Assembly (NCBI GenBank): GCA_039707465.1
Contig: CM077648.1
Location: 21,390,119-21,454,118 of the forward strand
From: Rhabdophis nuchalis
Taxonomy: Eukaryota > Chordata > Lepidosauria > Squamata > Natricidae
DNA length: 64,000 nucleotides
Direction: 5' to 3'
Part shown: positions 1-10,481 of the stretch, one piece after another
How positions within the stretch are numbered: the stretch's first letter is position 1
How the letters are laid out: each line of letters opens with the position of its first letter
Made by a program: the position numbers and the translations under genes
The notes under the pieces: model-generated
What the model saw: the letters and a program-made list of their open reading frames with translations, nothing else
Database searches by the model: none
Told to the model about the DNA's origin: nothing

Positions 1-637
1 CCCCTTCTATGGTTTAAAGCTAAATTAAATAAAGGAGCTGTCCCATCACCCTCTTCAATTACTTTCACATAATCCATAAATGGCTTGTCACTTTTGCTAC
101 TTCCACTTAATGGGGTTATTTAGCATGCAAAATGAATTATAGTGGTGAAGTGATGTAAACATAAAGCAAAGAGATGTATTCTAACATCACAACGGTGTCT
201 TGTAAGGAAGGATTGCTCTCCTTGATGTAGAATGGACATGTGTGAAGAAAAGAAACAATTGATGCAATTGATTTTTGCATAAAGCTTGCAAAAAGCAGTA
301 CTAGCTTTCCAAGTTATTAAAAGAGCTGTTGAATCAAAGGATAGTTCAGGCATTACCCTAAGCATCTTTCCCCTCTCTAATAGGCATTATCTGTTAATAT
401 ATGCTGCAGATGAAGACCATGGAAATGTTCTGCCACCTTCAAAGCTTTTGTATGTACCTGTAGGATCATGAATGTAATTAAAGCTGAAGAAAACAGAAGA
501 TGTCTCTTCTAAAATGCAGTTATCTGCATGGTTGGTTTTACTAGTATTATGCCAACCATTGACATACAATTTCTCTTTAGATTATTTTCTGCCACTTCCC
601 AAAACAAGGTAAACCAGCTGATATAAATGGATATGGC
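1..637. other. AT-rich intergenic or intronic DNA
   Basis: I see no repeat family, exon or RNA gene that I can support here. Short open frames in both directions have no recognisable protein and no splice context. Confidence 0.5.
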
Positions 638-648
638 TATGTGTTGCT

Positions 649-975
649 TGCGGTGGCTCAGTGGGCTTGTCGATCAGAAAGATCAGCAGTTCGAATCCCA
701 GGTGCCACGTAACGGAGTGAGCTCCCATTATTTGTCCCAGCTTCTGCCAACCTAGCCATTTGAAAGCATGTAAAAATGCAAGTAGAAAAATAGGGACCAC
801 CTTTGGTGGGAAGGTAACAGTGTTCCATGCTCCTTTGGTTTTTAGTCATGCCGGCCACATGACCACGGAGACATCTTCGGACAGTGCTGGCTCTTTGGCT
901 TTGAAATGGAGATGAGCACCGCCCCCTAGAGTCAGGAATGACTAGCACATATGTACGAGGGGAACCTTTACCTTT
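649..975 (+). mobile_element. Sauria-type SINE (tRNA-derived, BovB-tailed)
   Basis: A full-length squamate SINE. The left end is a tRNA-like head with an A-box-like GGTGGCTCAGTGG and a B-box-like GTTCGAATCCC, which fixes the plus orientation. The body carries landmarks I know from the family (TTTGTCCCAGCTTCTGCCAA, ACATGACCACGGAGA, GCCCCCTAGAGTCAGG) and it ends in a CCTTTACCTTT tail. An exact 11-bp target duplication, TATGTGTTGCT, lies at 638-648 and 976-986. Family knowledge: these SINEs are transcribed by RNA polymerase III and are thought to be mobilised by BovB LINEs, which also occur in this window. Confidence 0.9.
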
Positions 976-1302
976 TATGTGTTGCTGGTGTTGATTGAGC
1001 ATAAACTCACCTTAGATGTATTTGGTAAGTGTATGCGTTGAGTTGGAGAATTGGATTTTATTTGGATAAGTCATACATTTGGTTCATTTGGTTCCAAATT
1101 AAGCAGATCTTAATTTCTAGAGTTCAGTTTAATTGTCTCCTTCACGATTCCAAATGAGGGTGTTTGAGTGTCTTTCAATCCCTAATCCCCCTCCTTGCTT
1201 TCTCCTTTCCTAAAATGCACATAATAACAGTAATGGAAAGAACTACCACCATCATTTTCATTAGGTATTAGTGGCATCATGTAGATCAAATCCAGTAGAA
1301 TG

Positions 1303-2070
1303 ATGTGGTGGCCTAGAGGTGAGCTCATTCTCGCCTGTGAGTTCGATCCTAGGTAGAGGCTGTTATTTCTCTCTGGGCACAATGAGAATTTATTTGCTGA
1401 ATAAAATTCTGCATTAGCAACAGGAAGGACATCCGGCCAATAAATATTCTACTCCATTCAGTTGCTCAGACTGCACCCCACAAAGGACTATAGGCAGGGG
1501 TGGAATTCATCCTGTTTGCACCAGTTCCGACGAACTGTATGCTAATTCGCTGAAACGGTTGTTGCAAGGACCAGCTGGCCCCGCTCACTCTGCCTCTCCT
1601 AGGAGTGTCCACGTGGCCCGTTCTTCATGCCAAGTAAGTACAGGGCCCATGCGGAGGCTCTGGGAGGGCGAAAAACAGGCCTACCGAAAGTTCCAGAAAT
1701 GGGGCCGTTTCCAGTTTCTGGAGGGCCTCCAGAGTCCAGGGGAGGCCACCCTCCCAGGGGCTCAGGGAAAGCCTCCGGAGCCTGGGGAGGGCGAAAACCA
1801 GGCCTACTAGAAGTTCCAGAATTCCAGAAACGGGCCCATTTCCAGCCTCCAAGGGGCCTCTGGAGCTTGGGGAAGGCCGTTTTTGTCCTCCCAGAGGCTC
1901 ACGGAAAGCCTCCAGAGCCTGGGGATGGTGAAAATCCCCCCTATGAGGAGGCTGAGGAAGCCATGCGCCCACGGCCACACCCACCCAGCAACTGGGCAGA
2001 GAACTGGTTGCCAAGATTTTTCAATCCCACCCCTAATTATGGGGTCTACAATAAAAAGGAGATGATGGTG
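1303..2070 (+). mobile_element. tRNA-derived SINE, split by a hAT element
   Basis: The head GGTGGCCTAGAGGTGAG and a B-box-like GAGTTCGATCCTA (about 1308-1353) mark a tRNA-type SINE on the plus strand. The body contains CAGGAAGGACATCCGGCCAA and CTGCACCCCACAAAGGAC. The body stops at 1494, where a hAT-like element is inserted, and seems to resume at 2036 with ATTATGGGG followed by an AAAAGGAGATGATGATG-like tail. The joined reading resembles the usual tail of this SINE as I remember it. The host SINE is therefore older than the insertion. Confidence 0.65.
1495..2035. mobile_element. hAT-like non-autonomous element, GC-rich interior
   Basis: It starts CAGGGGTGGAATTCA and ends AATCCCACCCCTA, the inverted termini of the CAGNGGTGGG family seen throughout the window. 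The flanking 8-mers ACTATAGG (1487-1494) and ATTATGGG (2036-2043) match at 6 of 8 positions, a plausible decayed hAT duplication. The interior is GC-rich and built from diverged copies of a block of roughly 130-170 bp containing GGAGGGCGAAAA and AAGTTCCAGAA. Its long open frames (up to 184 codons, rich in P, G and E) are compositional and encode no recognised domain. Confidence 0.65.
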
Positions 2071-2747
2071 GTAGAAATCAAATCCAGTGCACTGCTACCT
2101 TTCTCACTGCAACTGCCTCAGGTTTTCACAGTGCCGTTAAAGAAGGCTTTAGCTTCAGCCCATTCTGTTGGGTTGCTTTAAAGAAGGCTGGGATGATGGG
2201 AATCAAATATTGGCTGCTCCATAGGCAAAGGCCCAGTTAATTATGAGTGGAACACAAACTTTAAAAAAAAAATAAAGAAAGTTTAATATCACTTACTTTA
2301 CCCTGACTGAAATTTTTGTAGGCCTTTAACAGTAACTCTAGCTGTTTTATAGTATAGCAATTGTATAGTGTGGCTCAGAATTTTCAGCAAATTGTCTTGC
2401 TAAAACAGTTACACTCGCTCAGTTCGCTTAGCTGAGCAGGACATACAATCAGACCATCAGGTTGGCATATTCACAGGCCTTTTTTTTTTTTTTACATTGA
2501 AATAAAATAATAACCTTCCCAAGCTAACGGAATTGCTGTCTGCTCACATCAACATGCGAAGCCAAAAGAAAATGTGATTTATTACCACATTTAGATTAGC
2601 AGGGAAGGTATATCAAAGAGCCGCAGTGGAAGAGTGCCTTTGTATCGGGGGAAAAATCTTCTCTCTAACCTGATGCTCAAGAAAAAGTACCAAATTAAAA
2701 AGTGCCATTGTCCCAGCGGTTCCCACCACAAAAAGAGTAGCTTAGAA
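2071..2747. other. Unassigned AT-rich sequence
   Basis: No family is recognised. There is a short A-run near 2262 and a T-run near 2480. Nothing here suggests an exon. Confidence 0.4.
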
Positions 2748-2876
2748 TAGGGGTCTCCAACCTTTGCAACTTTAAGTCTGAAGGACTTCAGCTCCCAGAC
2801 TTCTCCAGCCAGCTTTGCTGGCTGGAGAGGTCTGGGAGCTGAAGTCCTTCAAAGTTGCAAAGGTTGGAGACCCCTG
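2748..2876. mobile_element. hAT-type MITE folding as one long hairpin
   Basis: The termini AGGGGTCTCCAACC and GGTTGGAGACCCCTG are inverted repeats of the hAT/Charlie type, and the flanking 8-mer GCTTAGAA is exactly duplicated at 2740-2747 and 2877-2884. Almost the whole element is self-complementary: the two arms meet at GCCAGC-TTT-GCTGGC and differ mainly by a 6-base insertion in the left arm. A shorter relative lies at 61732-61830. Confidence 0.88.
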
Positions 2877-2969
2877 GCTTAGAAGAAGGGCTGAAGCAAG
2901 AGTCGAACTCATCAGCTGTATTTCTTTTTTTTCTTTTTAATGTTATGGAGCTAATGTTTGATTCCATTC

Positions 2970-3239
2970 CAAAGGTAGGTTGCTACCGGTTCCAACTGGT
3001 TCAGGTGAACCGGTAGTGGAAATTGCAACTGGGTCATCAAACTGGTAGGGACGGCAGGCTCCCACGCCCCCGAACTAGTTCCCAGGTCGCAAGGCATGGG
3101 GTGGAATTTTGGGGGAGGGGGGTTGGCATTTTTAATCTTCTGTGCACGCACAGACCTATTTACAGGCAACTGTGCATGTGCGCGGAGCCAAGTGTGCATG
3201 CACCAAACCAGCAGTAACGCCAGCAGAAACCCACCCTTA
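2970..3239. mobile_element. hAT-like MITE, CAGNGGTGGG family
   Basis: The termini are CAAAGGTAGGTTGC and AACCCACCCTTA, with CCGGTT-type subterminal motifs. Flanks TTCCATTC (2962-2969) and TTTCATTC (3240-3247) match at 7 of 8 positions. The interior has the CATGCGC/GTGCATG-rich stretch seen in the copies at 37094 and 38676. No transposase frame remains. Confidence 0.75.
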
Positions 3240-3320
3240 TTTCATTCCATTACTTTCTGAGTTCCAGAGGGAGAACAGTGAAAATGTGCTGATAATTTGT
3301 ACATTAATGGTATTTATATA

Positions 3321-3768
3321 CAGTGGTACCTCGGTTCACGAACTTAATTCGTGAACTGACTCTGGTCGTGAACCGAATTGGTCATGAACTGAGGCACAGT
3401 TTCCCATAGGGTTTAATGTAAATCCGGTTAATCTGTTCTGATCTTTTTTTTGGTTTTTGAAGCACAAAAAATATGAAACAAATTACAATACACATTAGTA
3501 CAGTATAGTAATGTATAAAAGCATAACAAAAATCAAAAAAAGTCACTGAAAGTACTCACAGTGTACTTTTTTCTGTGTCTCCTTCTCTCCACGATCTTCC
3601 TACAGGAAGTCATAACCATGTGACAGCCAGGAAATAGCATTAAAATGGCCGCGGCTCCTGTTCGTGAACCGAAGCGGAGTTCGTGAACCGGAGCATATTT
3701 TGATGAACTTTTCTGTTCGTGAACTGAGTTGTTCGTGAACAGAACATTCGTGAACCGAGGTACCACTG
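3321..3768. mobile_element. Tc1/mariner-like MITE with CAGTGGTACCTCGGTT ends
   Basis: The inverted termini CAGTGGTACCTCGGTTCACG and CGTGAACCGAGGTACCACTG are flanked by TA on both sides (3319-3320 and 3769-3770), the duplication expected of Tc1/mariner elements. Subterminal GTTCGTGAACCGAA motifs are repeated in both halves. A related copy is at 59064-59571. There is no transposase; the 94-codon minus-strand frame across it is a shadow of the repeat. Confidence 0.85.
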
Positions 3769-3770
3769 TA

Positions 3771-4389
3771 TAGCAGTTAAGCTGTTGAACAAGGGAAAGC
3801 TTGTTCAAGATATCCATTTGGCTACTGAGAAACTTGGATCAATCAATCTCTCTCAGCTCATACATTTATATTCGTTCCTTTTCCATGTATATGGATGAAT
3901 TTGCTTAAAACATGTACTTGAAACAATTAGACTTTGGCAGATACTCACCCACCAGGACCATCCCGGTCATTGGGGGGGGGGGGCTGAATAGCTTCGTTAC
4001 TTTTTCTGTATTCTCACATCTGTTTCCATTAATCCATTCAAGTCACTTAAGAAAATATATATATTTTCCTTCTAGGGTTGCATTCATTCAGAATGTTGTG
4101 CGATATTTTCACAGCATGAAACTAGAATGTAAGATGTGGTGGCTTCCTCCTTTCATGTGTACCCACAGCAACTAGGTGAACCAAAGCTTACTTTTTGATA
4201 CCCACTTTAGCCATTTTATTAATAATTTAAAGCTACTTCCCTTCCATTCCTCAATTCATTAACTCCGTAACATCTTCATCCAGCCCTTTCTCTTAGTTTC
4301 ACAATTACCGGTACACAATATAGCTATTTCTCTTTCTTTTCCTTACTTTATGCTGTACTATTTTGTCCTCTTACTGCATAACTCTTCAT
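3771..4389. other. Unassigned AT-rich sequence
   Basis: No recognised repeat or exon. A short G-run lies at about 3972-3982. Confidence 0.4.
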
Positions 4390-4566
4390 CATAGGTGCTA
4401 CTCAGCTGATTCTCTCCCATTCAGGCAAACCGGTAGCGGCAGCTGTGAGAGGCTCCGCCCACCCACCCTGATGTAATGTGTGAGTACTCCGCATGTGAGA
4501 AGGTGGTGCGCATATGCAGACTCACATTTGCAAACCGGTAGGGAAGGTAAGTGAATTCCACCGCTG
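4390..4566. mobile_element. Decayed hAT-like MITE, CAGNGGTGGG family
   Basis: Ends CATAGGTGC and AATTCCACCGCTG, two internal CAAACCGGTAG motifs and the CGCATGTG/GCGCATATGC stretch place it in the same family as the other CCGGTT-bearing copies. The flanks match at only 5 of 8 bases, so the insertion site is not proven. Confidence 0.5.
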
Positions 4567-4639
4567 CCTTCCATATGCCCTAGTTACCACCTCTACCCAC
4601 CCACACACTGTGGTTTTGCTCAATTGCCACATTCATGAA

Positions 4640-4640
<1 letters not shown>

Positions 4641-4670
<30 letters not shown>
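4641..4670. repeat. (CA)15 microsatellite
   Basis: An uninterrupted dinucleotide run between unrelated sequences. Confidence 0.97.
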
Positions 4671-4671
<1 letters not shown>

Positions 4672-4720
4672 TTACCAACCTTAATTGTACTTGTGCGGCA
4701 TGTACTACAAGTGGGTTTCA

Positions 4721-5027
4721 ACCTGCAACCACAATTGAACCCCAACTTTTGGTTGTTCAGTGAGACATTTGCTAAGTGAGTTTTCCCCCATTTTATGATA
4801 TTTCTTGTCCCAGTTGTTAAATGATAAATCAGTCACATGGTTGTTAAGTGAATCTGGCTCCCCCATTGATTTTGCTTGTCAAACGGTTGCAAAAGGTGAT
4901 CACATGACTTTGGGACGCAGTCATAAGTATGAACCAGTTGACAAGCCTCTGAATTTTGATCACATGATCATGGGGATACTACCATGGTTGTAAGTATGGA
5001 AAATGGTCATGTCACTTTTTTCAGTGT
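4721..5027. mobile_element. Mariner-like MITE with GTTAAGTGA motifs, truncated
   Basis: It contains AACCACAATTGAACCC, GTTGTTAAGTGAATCTGGC, GGTGATCACATGACTTTGGG and GAATTTTGATCACATGATCA, the signature blocks of a family also seen at 21380, 45872 and, interrupted, at 27209. The right end, which should finish with a GAGGACTACCTGTA-like inverted terminus, is missing where the next element begins. Confidence 0.65.
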
Positions 5028-5307
5028 GGTTGTGCATTCAGCAGTTCTAGAGAATCGGTGGTGGAAATTTTGAGTAGTTTGGAGAACCGGTAAATGCCAC
5101 CTCTGACTAGCTCTGCCCCCATCTATTCTCTGCCTCCCGAGTCCCAACTGATTGGGAGGGAATGGGGAGTTTGTAGTAACCGTCCCCTGGAGTGGGGAGG
5201 AAATGGAGATTTTATAGTAGCATTCCCTTGCCACGCCCACCAAGCCATGCCACGCCCATCAAGCCACGCCCACATAACTGGTAGTAAAAAAAATCATCTC
5301 ACCACTC
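5028..5307 (-). mobile_element. hAT-like MITE, second subfamily, reverse orientation
   Basis: The reverse complement matches the copies at 12237-12492 and 23257-23529. Shared landmarks are AAATTTTGAGTAGTTTGGAG (here in plus order), GGAGAACCGGTAAATGCCAC, the GACTCGGGAGGCAGAGA block and a terminal run of GGGCGTGGCTTGG units. It ends TCTCACCACTC. I could not define a clean 8-bp duplication. Confidence 0.65.
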
Positions 5308-6392
5308 CCTTGAGCAGTCACTTGTTGCCGCCCACACAGCCTCTGGAAATTATGATGTTTTTTTCTGCCTAGTCATACCTTTGTCAGTGATAGATTTTAT
5401 AGATGCTGAAAAGAGATTGGGTTTTCCCTTTGTCTCAAACATCTGGTGTTGAATATGTATATGGTTAGCTGTGAAAAGGATACATGATCCCCTAATTCCC
5501 AGGACCTCAAGTCAGCCTGAATGCTTTTTTATTGCTGTTGTTATTAATATTCGATGACTTCATTATATGATAAGCTGATAATTGCACAAGACACTAATTT
5601 AGGAAAGCATCAAAATACATTGACCCAGCAGCATGGAGGTTCTCCAGAATGTCTTGTAATCTGCGAAGATTTGATATAGGAAATGTTAAGCTCCAATATC
5701 AAATCGCTTTTTAAAAGGGTTCACCAAGGCAATTTGGGGGAAATCGTTTGTTTAATCGTATTTGGCATTCAGACAAATAATCATGCAGGATAAGAACACG
5801 GCATGACAAAAATAAATAATGATTCCGGGTTTTATTTGCTTCTGCTTGTGCAAATGAGTTTGGGGACGCAAAACCTACGAGCTACTGTAAATAGACTGGT
5901 CTTGGACATGGAACAAATGGGTCGTTTCGTGTATTGCAACAGATGTGTAAAACAAGGAACTACAATCCATCTGTTTCCTCTCTTCCCACTTCATTATAAT
6001 GCATGAAAATAAATAGCCCTGCTGAGACATTTTATAGAACCGTAGCTATAAGGGGTCATTTAGGCCTAATGCTACTCTGCTCACAGCCTGAATCCAAATG
6101 AAAGTTTATCTGACTGATAGCTGTCCAGACTCTGCCTGAGTACATCTGACAATCAGTCGCTGTCCCTGGATGGTTGTAATTAGATGTTGGAAAACTGCTG
6201 ACAGTCTGTGTCAAAATATTGGCCTAGATTAGGGGAGGAAGTTTGTTAGTTGCCTAGTTAAGGCTTAAGTGCTAAGGTGAGGTGAGGTCCATGCATGCTG
6301 GCTCTGTCCTAAAGATTTTCCCATGCTAAATGACAAGATCTTAATGTTGTTTGCTCTGTTCTCCTCTGAACACTAGTAGAACTCTTGTGGCA
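5308..6392. other. Repeat-poor sequence
   Basis: About 1.1 kb with no recognised family, exon or RNA gene. Confidence 0.45.
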
Positions 6393-6397
6393 ATCAT

Positions 6398-7004
6398 AGT
6401 TGTGGCCTGCAAGGGGAACTGGCAGCTGGTTCAGACAATGAGGAGGTTTGGAAGGAACATAGACCAGTCCTGGAGTCTGGGGAAGGCTCTGATGAGTGCT
6501 CTGTGTTAGAGGCAGAGATGGGGCCAGGGCCGTCTGACAGTTATCAGCTGCCTTTGGAGTCAGACATCAGTGAGGCAGATAAACAGCTGGAGCCTGTTCC
6601 CGGTGTGCGCATTTGCAGAGATGCCAGACAAAGGGAACAGCTAAGGAACAAGGTCAACTTGGGAGTAAGGCCACAGGTGGATGGTGAATCACCCCTCCCA
6701 TAGGGAATAAAAGAGGAGCAAAAGGGGAGGGGTGTTTGCAGGAGACAATTAGTTCATTCCTGCATTCTTTCCAAGTATTTTGGGAAAGGGTGTGGTATAT
6801 AAATCAAATAAACTATAAACTATATATTGCGGCGTCTGAGAGATATCACTCTCCAAGCCTGATAAAGGTAGGTAATTGTGAACTATCTTGAAAGATTGTG
6901 GGAGAGGAAAGTCTTCACTGGAGAGGAATTCACTGTAAATTAAATAAAAGGGGTTTATTGGGACAAGGACTTGGCTTCGTGCTGGGGAAGCCTGGGTCAG
7001 AACA
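6398..7004 (+). mobile_element. Solo LTR
   Basis: This 607-bp sequence aligns along much of its length with 56505-57096 (shared TCAGACA.TGAGGAGG, GAGCCTGTTCCC.GTGTG and a 3' end GTCAGAACA). A 5-bp duplication ATCAT lies at 6393-6397 and 7005-7009. An AATAAAAGGGG polyadenylation-type signal is about 60 bp from the 3' end, which gives the plus orientation. No internal gag or pol sequence lies beside it, so it is the product of LTR-LTR recombination. The superfamily is not determined; a 5-bp duplication fits Ty3/gypsy-like elements and some endogenous retroviruses. Confidence 0.75.
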
Positions 7005-7009
7005 ATCAT

Positions 7010-7870
7010 GAACCCCAGTAAAGGTTGTAAAAATCTTTTGCATTTGCATTTCAAAATTTCAAAGTTGGAGACCTGGGACCAGGTCAGTCAACATAGAAAG
7101 TAGGAGATGACGAGAGAGGGTGTTAGCCCATTCCAATAGTCATTCTGAATCCTTGTTTATGCAGGGATGCTCCTATACACGTTTCATGGGTAGATGGAGA
7201 GTTTAGACATTCTATGACTATGCCTCCACAAGATGCAAGATACGAAGGGGTTCTGCTAAAAGTTACCTTCCCCCTAACTGCTGGGGCAGCTCCAAATATC
7301 TGTTTCCTGAGAAGCAACAGGGTAAATTACTGAGGCCTTCACAACATGCTTATGCCTGTGCCAGGAGCATTTGTGCTTACTTGTCTCAAAAACCAGATTT
7401 AATGCTTGGTAAAAGTGTGGTTTAAGATCCTCTTTGTGTCAAGAAAATATAGGACTTTAGAGAGAAGAAATAACTGGGCTCCCCCCACACACACACACAA
7501 TTTTTTAGCTGAAGTGCTTGTGGGATACAAGGATGAAAGGGATCTGTCAAATATGATGCATGACAAATATAGCTATCATTCTTTTTTCTTTATTTCTTTT
7601 CTCATCCAACTCCAAATCTCATCTTCCTTTTTCCATGAGATTAGAGCTATTGGAAGATCTGGTACAGAAGGAGGATACCACTCTTTCTGGACTCAGGACA
7701 CATTTGAGTTTTGTACTAGGAACCACACTATAAATAAACAATAGTGAATAGTTCAAGGTCAAAATCAACATATGATTCCGTATTCATATGCATATACATA
7801 CACATATATACTGTGTGGGCGTGGGGGTGGGTGGAGGGGTGCGCTCGCACGGGTATACATGTGTATTAGG
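7010..7870. other. Unassigned sequence
   Basis: No recognised element. A purine/GT-rich patch lies at 7815-7850, next to the BovB junction. Confidence 0.4.
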
Positions 7871-8146
7871 AGATCAATCCTGACTGCTCTTTAGAAGACC
7901 AGATCCTGAAGATGAAACTCAAATACTTTGGCCACCTAATGAGAAGGAAGGACTCACTGAAGAAGATCCTCATGCTGGGAAAGACTGAGGGCAAAAGAAG
8001 GGAATGACAGAGAATGTGGTGGCTGGATGGAGTCACCAAAGCAGTCGGCATGAGCTTTAAATGGACTCCAGAGGATGGTAGAGGACAGGAAGGCCTGGAG
8101 GAAAGTTGTCCGTGGGGTCGTGATGGGTCGGACATGACTTCACAAC
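7871..8146 (+). mobile_element. BovB/RTE LINE 3' fragment
   Basis: It encodes, with breaks, the C-terminal end of the BovB ORF: the YFGHLMRRKDS region, then GKTEGKR, RMWWLDGVT and DRKAW-like blocks. It is severely 5'-truncated and starts at the same sequence as the copy at 13559. Compared with that copy, small indels near 8010 and 8057 break the frame, so it is dead. Confidence 0.85.
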
Positions 8147-8175
8147 TACAACACTGGAAATAGTAGTAATACAAG

Positions 8176-10180
8176 AAAGACACTTAAATGGTGAGATTTC
8201 GGCCAACCCTGAATGACGTTACTCACTTATAGAGACAGAGAGTAATTGCTTCAGAAACACCCAATAAACTCCCACTTTTGATTGAGTGTCTCTTTTATGT
8301 CTAGCTCTGGGCCCCTAGAATGAAGATTCCTTCTGATAATTTTTTCCCACCAACCCATGTCTGGGGCAGAGATGCCAGCCTGAAGGGCTCAGTGCAGCAG
8401 GGATACATTGGCTATGATTTATGCAGCTCTGCTTCCTCCATGATTACCTCAAATAAATCATGTTGGTATTTTTCACAGTGATTTAGCTGCCCTTTACATT
8501 TATATAAATCTTCAGGCCAAGGGGAAAATTAGCCAAGTCCACGCATTGATCACGAGAGGGAAATTGTACTGCAGCAGCAGGAGCTCCATTGCGAAACAAG
8601 AAGGCAGCCCAAATAACTTATCCGTTTGCTTTTAATCAATGCTGTTTCTCACAATGCATTATTCTACCAAAGGGTTTAAATCACTAAGCACTAGAATTGT
8701 TGTTTTCCAAACCTTTTAATCTAATTGGAAAAATCATCATTTCTGCCGGTAATAAACACTCACTAAACTGTCTGCACCTAATTGAGCTGTGGTAATTTAT
8801 GAGAGCCCCCTACTGGTTTTTCCCCACTTTTTAATCAGACAGACGCCTCTCTGTCTTTAACTAATGAAATCTTAGAATTCACTCAGCAGTTCTGATCAAA
8901 TGTCACTCTGGAATAAATCTTCATTAACATTGGTGCGCCCCATGTTTTCTTCCTTTGTTCCATGCTGTCTGCTGCCAAATGTTGTCCATACCACTGAGAG
9001 AACATTAGAGTTGATGAGGCAGTCAGTCAAAATGAACAAGGTCTTGATCACAAATGATTTGCCAAAATATCGATGGAAGAGAAAAACATATTTTCCCATT
9101 TGACTAGAACCTACTGTTTATATTATATCCACAGAACAACACTTGGCTAATAATCCTCGCTTACTTTTCAAGCTTTCACGAGAAAGATATCGAAGTAAGC
9201 GTGGTTAAAGAATATAAATAGGCATGCCACCATAAGCAGTTCCAGCTTTATACATTAAATCTTGTATTGAACTTAGATAGAAGCACAAATTGTACCAGGG
9301 AAAAAAACCGCTACTGTCAGGGTAATCTACTCGATTAATGAAGAGTTGGTCCTGTTTATTTCCTGTTTGCTTAGTTTATCTCAAGGCTAAATTAGCAGAT
9401 TCCACAATGGAAGAAACATAATAAGTGGAACGAGCAATGCAATAGATCGTCTGCAAGAAAACTTGTCTGCATGGAAAAAAAAATCAGGCTCAGACAACCA
9501 AAGACCCATCATTTCAACCCTGAGCTACAAATGTTCTTTTATTGGCATTTGGAAGGGGAACTTATGACCTGTGTAACACATAAAATAAGTCCTTTGAATT
9601 CATTTTTTGTCTGTTCTAGTATCAACACAGGCATTGGAGATAACAACAAAGTTCCAACAGAAGTTGGAACTTATTGTCTCTGACTTACATCTATTCCAGA
9701 GCAGAAACCAATTGTATTAAAAGAGCAAAACTGAAAACAGCATGTTAACTTTAAATTCGGGAATAAAAAATCATGGGTGGATTGTTTGGGGGATGTAAAA
9801 TGTAAACACATGTAAAGTGCCACCAAAGTTCTCAACATTTTTATAGAGAAACGGCAACTTAGCATAAAGACATGAGTGCAAATCAGGGAGAAGGCAAGGG
9901 AAAAGTATGTAGAAAGGAGGGGGGAGAGAAAAGGCGTTGACCTCTGACTTCCTTTACTGCAGTAAAATAAGATAATACCATCAAACCTCAGCTTTCTACT
10001 TTTACATAACCTAGCCATTTCTATAACAAAAAGCTATCTAGTCGGTAAAACCCTAAATCAAAGTTTCCATTTCTTCCCCCTCAAGCATAAAGTCCAGAAG
10101 TGGTTTCCAAATAGAAACAAAAGTTATTTGTTCTTTAATCATACCAATCGATTTAGACATCTCTGCTATCTCTGAAGAAG
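8176..10180. other. Long repeat-poor block
   Basis: About 2 kb without any family I recognise. The part 8400-9450 is rich in ATTA/TAAT cores with ordinary complexity and lacks TE termini. It is a candidate for conserved non-coding DNA. This is inference only; no alignment was available. Confidence 0.4.
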
Positions 10181-10191
10181 CTTGGTCTTAA

Positions 10192-10481
10192 TGAAGGTCG
10201 TGAGTCAGCTTAGGTAGGCTAACAAGTCTTTATTTGAACACATGCAAGTCAAAGAACAGTAACACGAACAAGTAGGCAGTAGACAGGGACCTCCGTGCCT
10301 GACAACTATTTATAATTCAGCTGTCAGGCAGGGAACCAATCAGACAGCTCCAGCAACTAAACTCAGCCAGTCGCATCTCAGCCAATCAGACGTGACTGCT
10401 GTTGCTGGCTGTCAGTCGTAGGTTAGAGGACTTGCAGCTGGTCGTAAGTTGAGGACCGGTCGCATGTCGAGGACCACAACA
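10192..10481 (-). mobile_element. Probable solo LTR, reverse orientation
   Basis: Read on the minus strand it starts TGTTGTGGTCCTCG, carries CCAAT-box-like ATTGGCTGAG and GATTGGTTCC, a TATA-like ATTATAAATAG and, about 75 bp downstream, an AATAAAGACT signal, and ends near CACGACCTTCA. That order (CCAAT, TATA, polyadenylation signal, TG..CA ends) is what an LTR promoter looks like. The proposed edges have no matching 4-6 bp duplication, so the boundaries are approximate. Confidence 0.55.

Noticed and set aside
649..720. tRNA gene suggested by A- and B-box motifs
   Set aside because: The boxes belong to the head of a Sauria SINE, and no cloverleaf or anticodon stem is intact. The same applies at 23690-23880, 33584, 43613, 44381 and 54458.
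1627..2181. 184-codon open frame, rich in Pro, Gly and Glu
   Set aside because: It runs through the GC-rich interior of a hAT-like element and out into its flank. Frames are open on both strands there, and no domain is visible.
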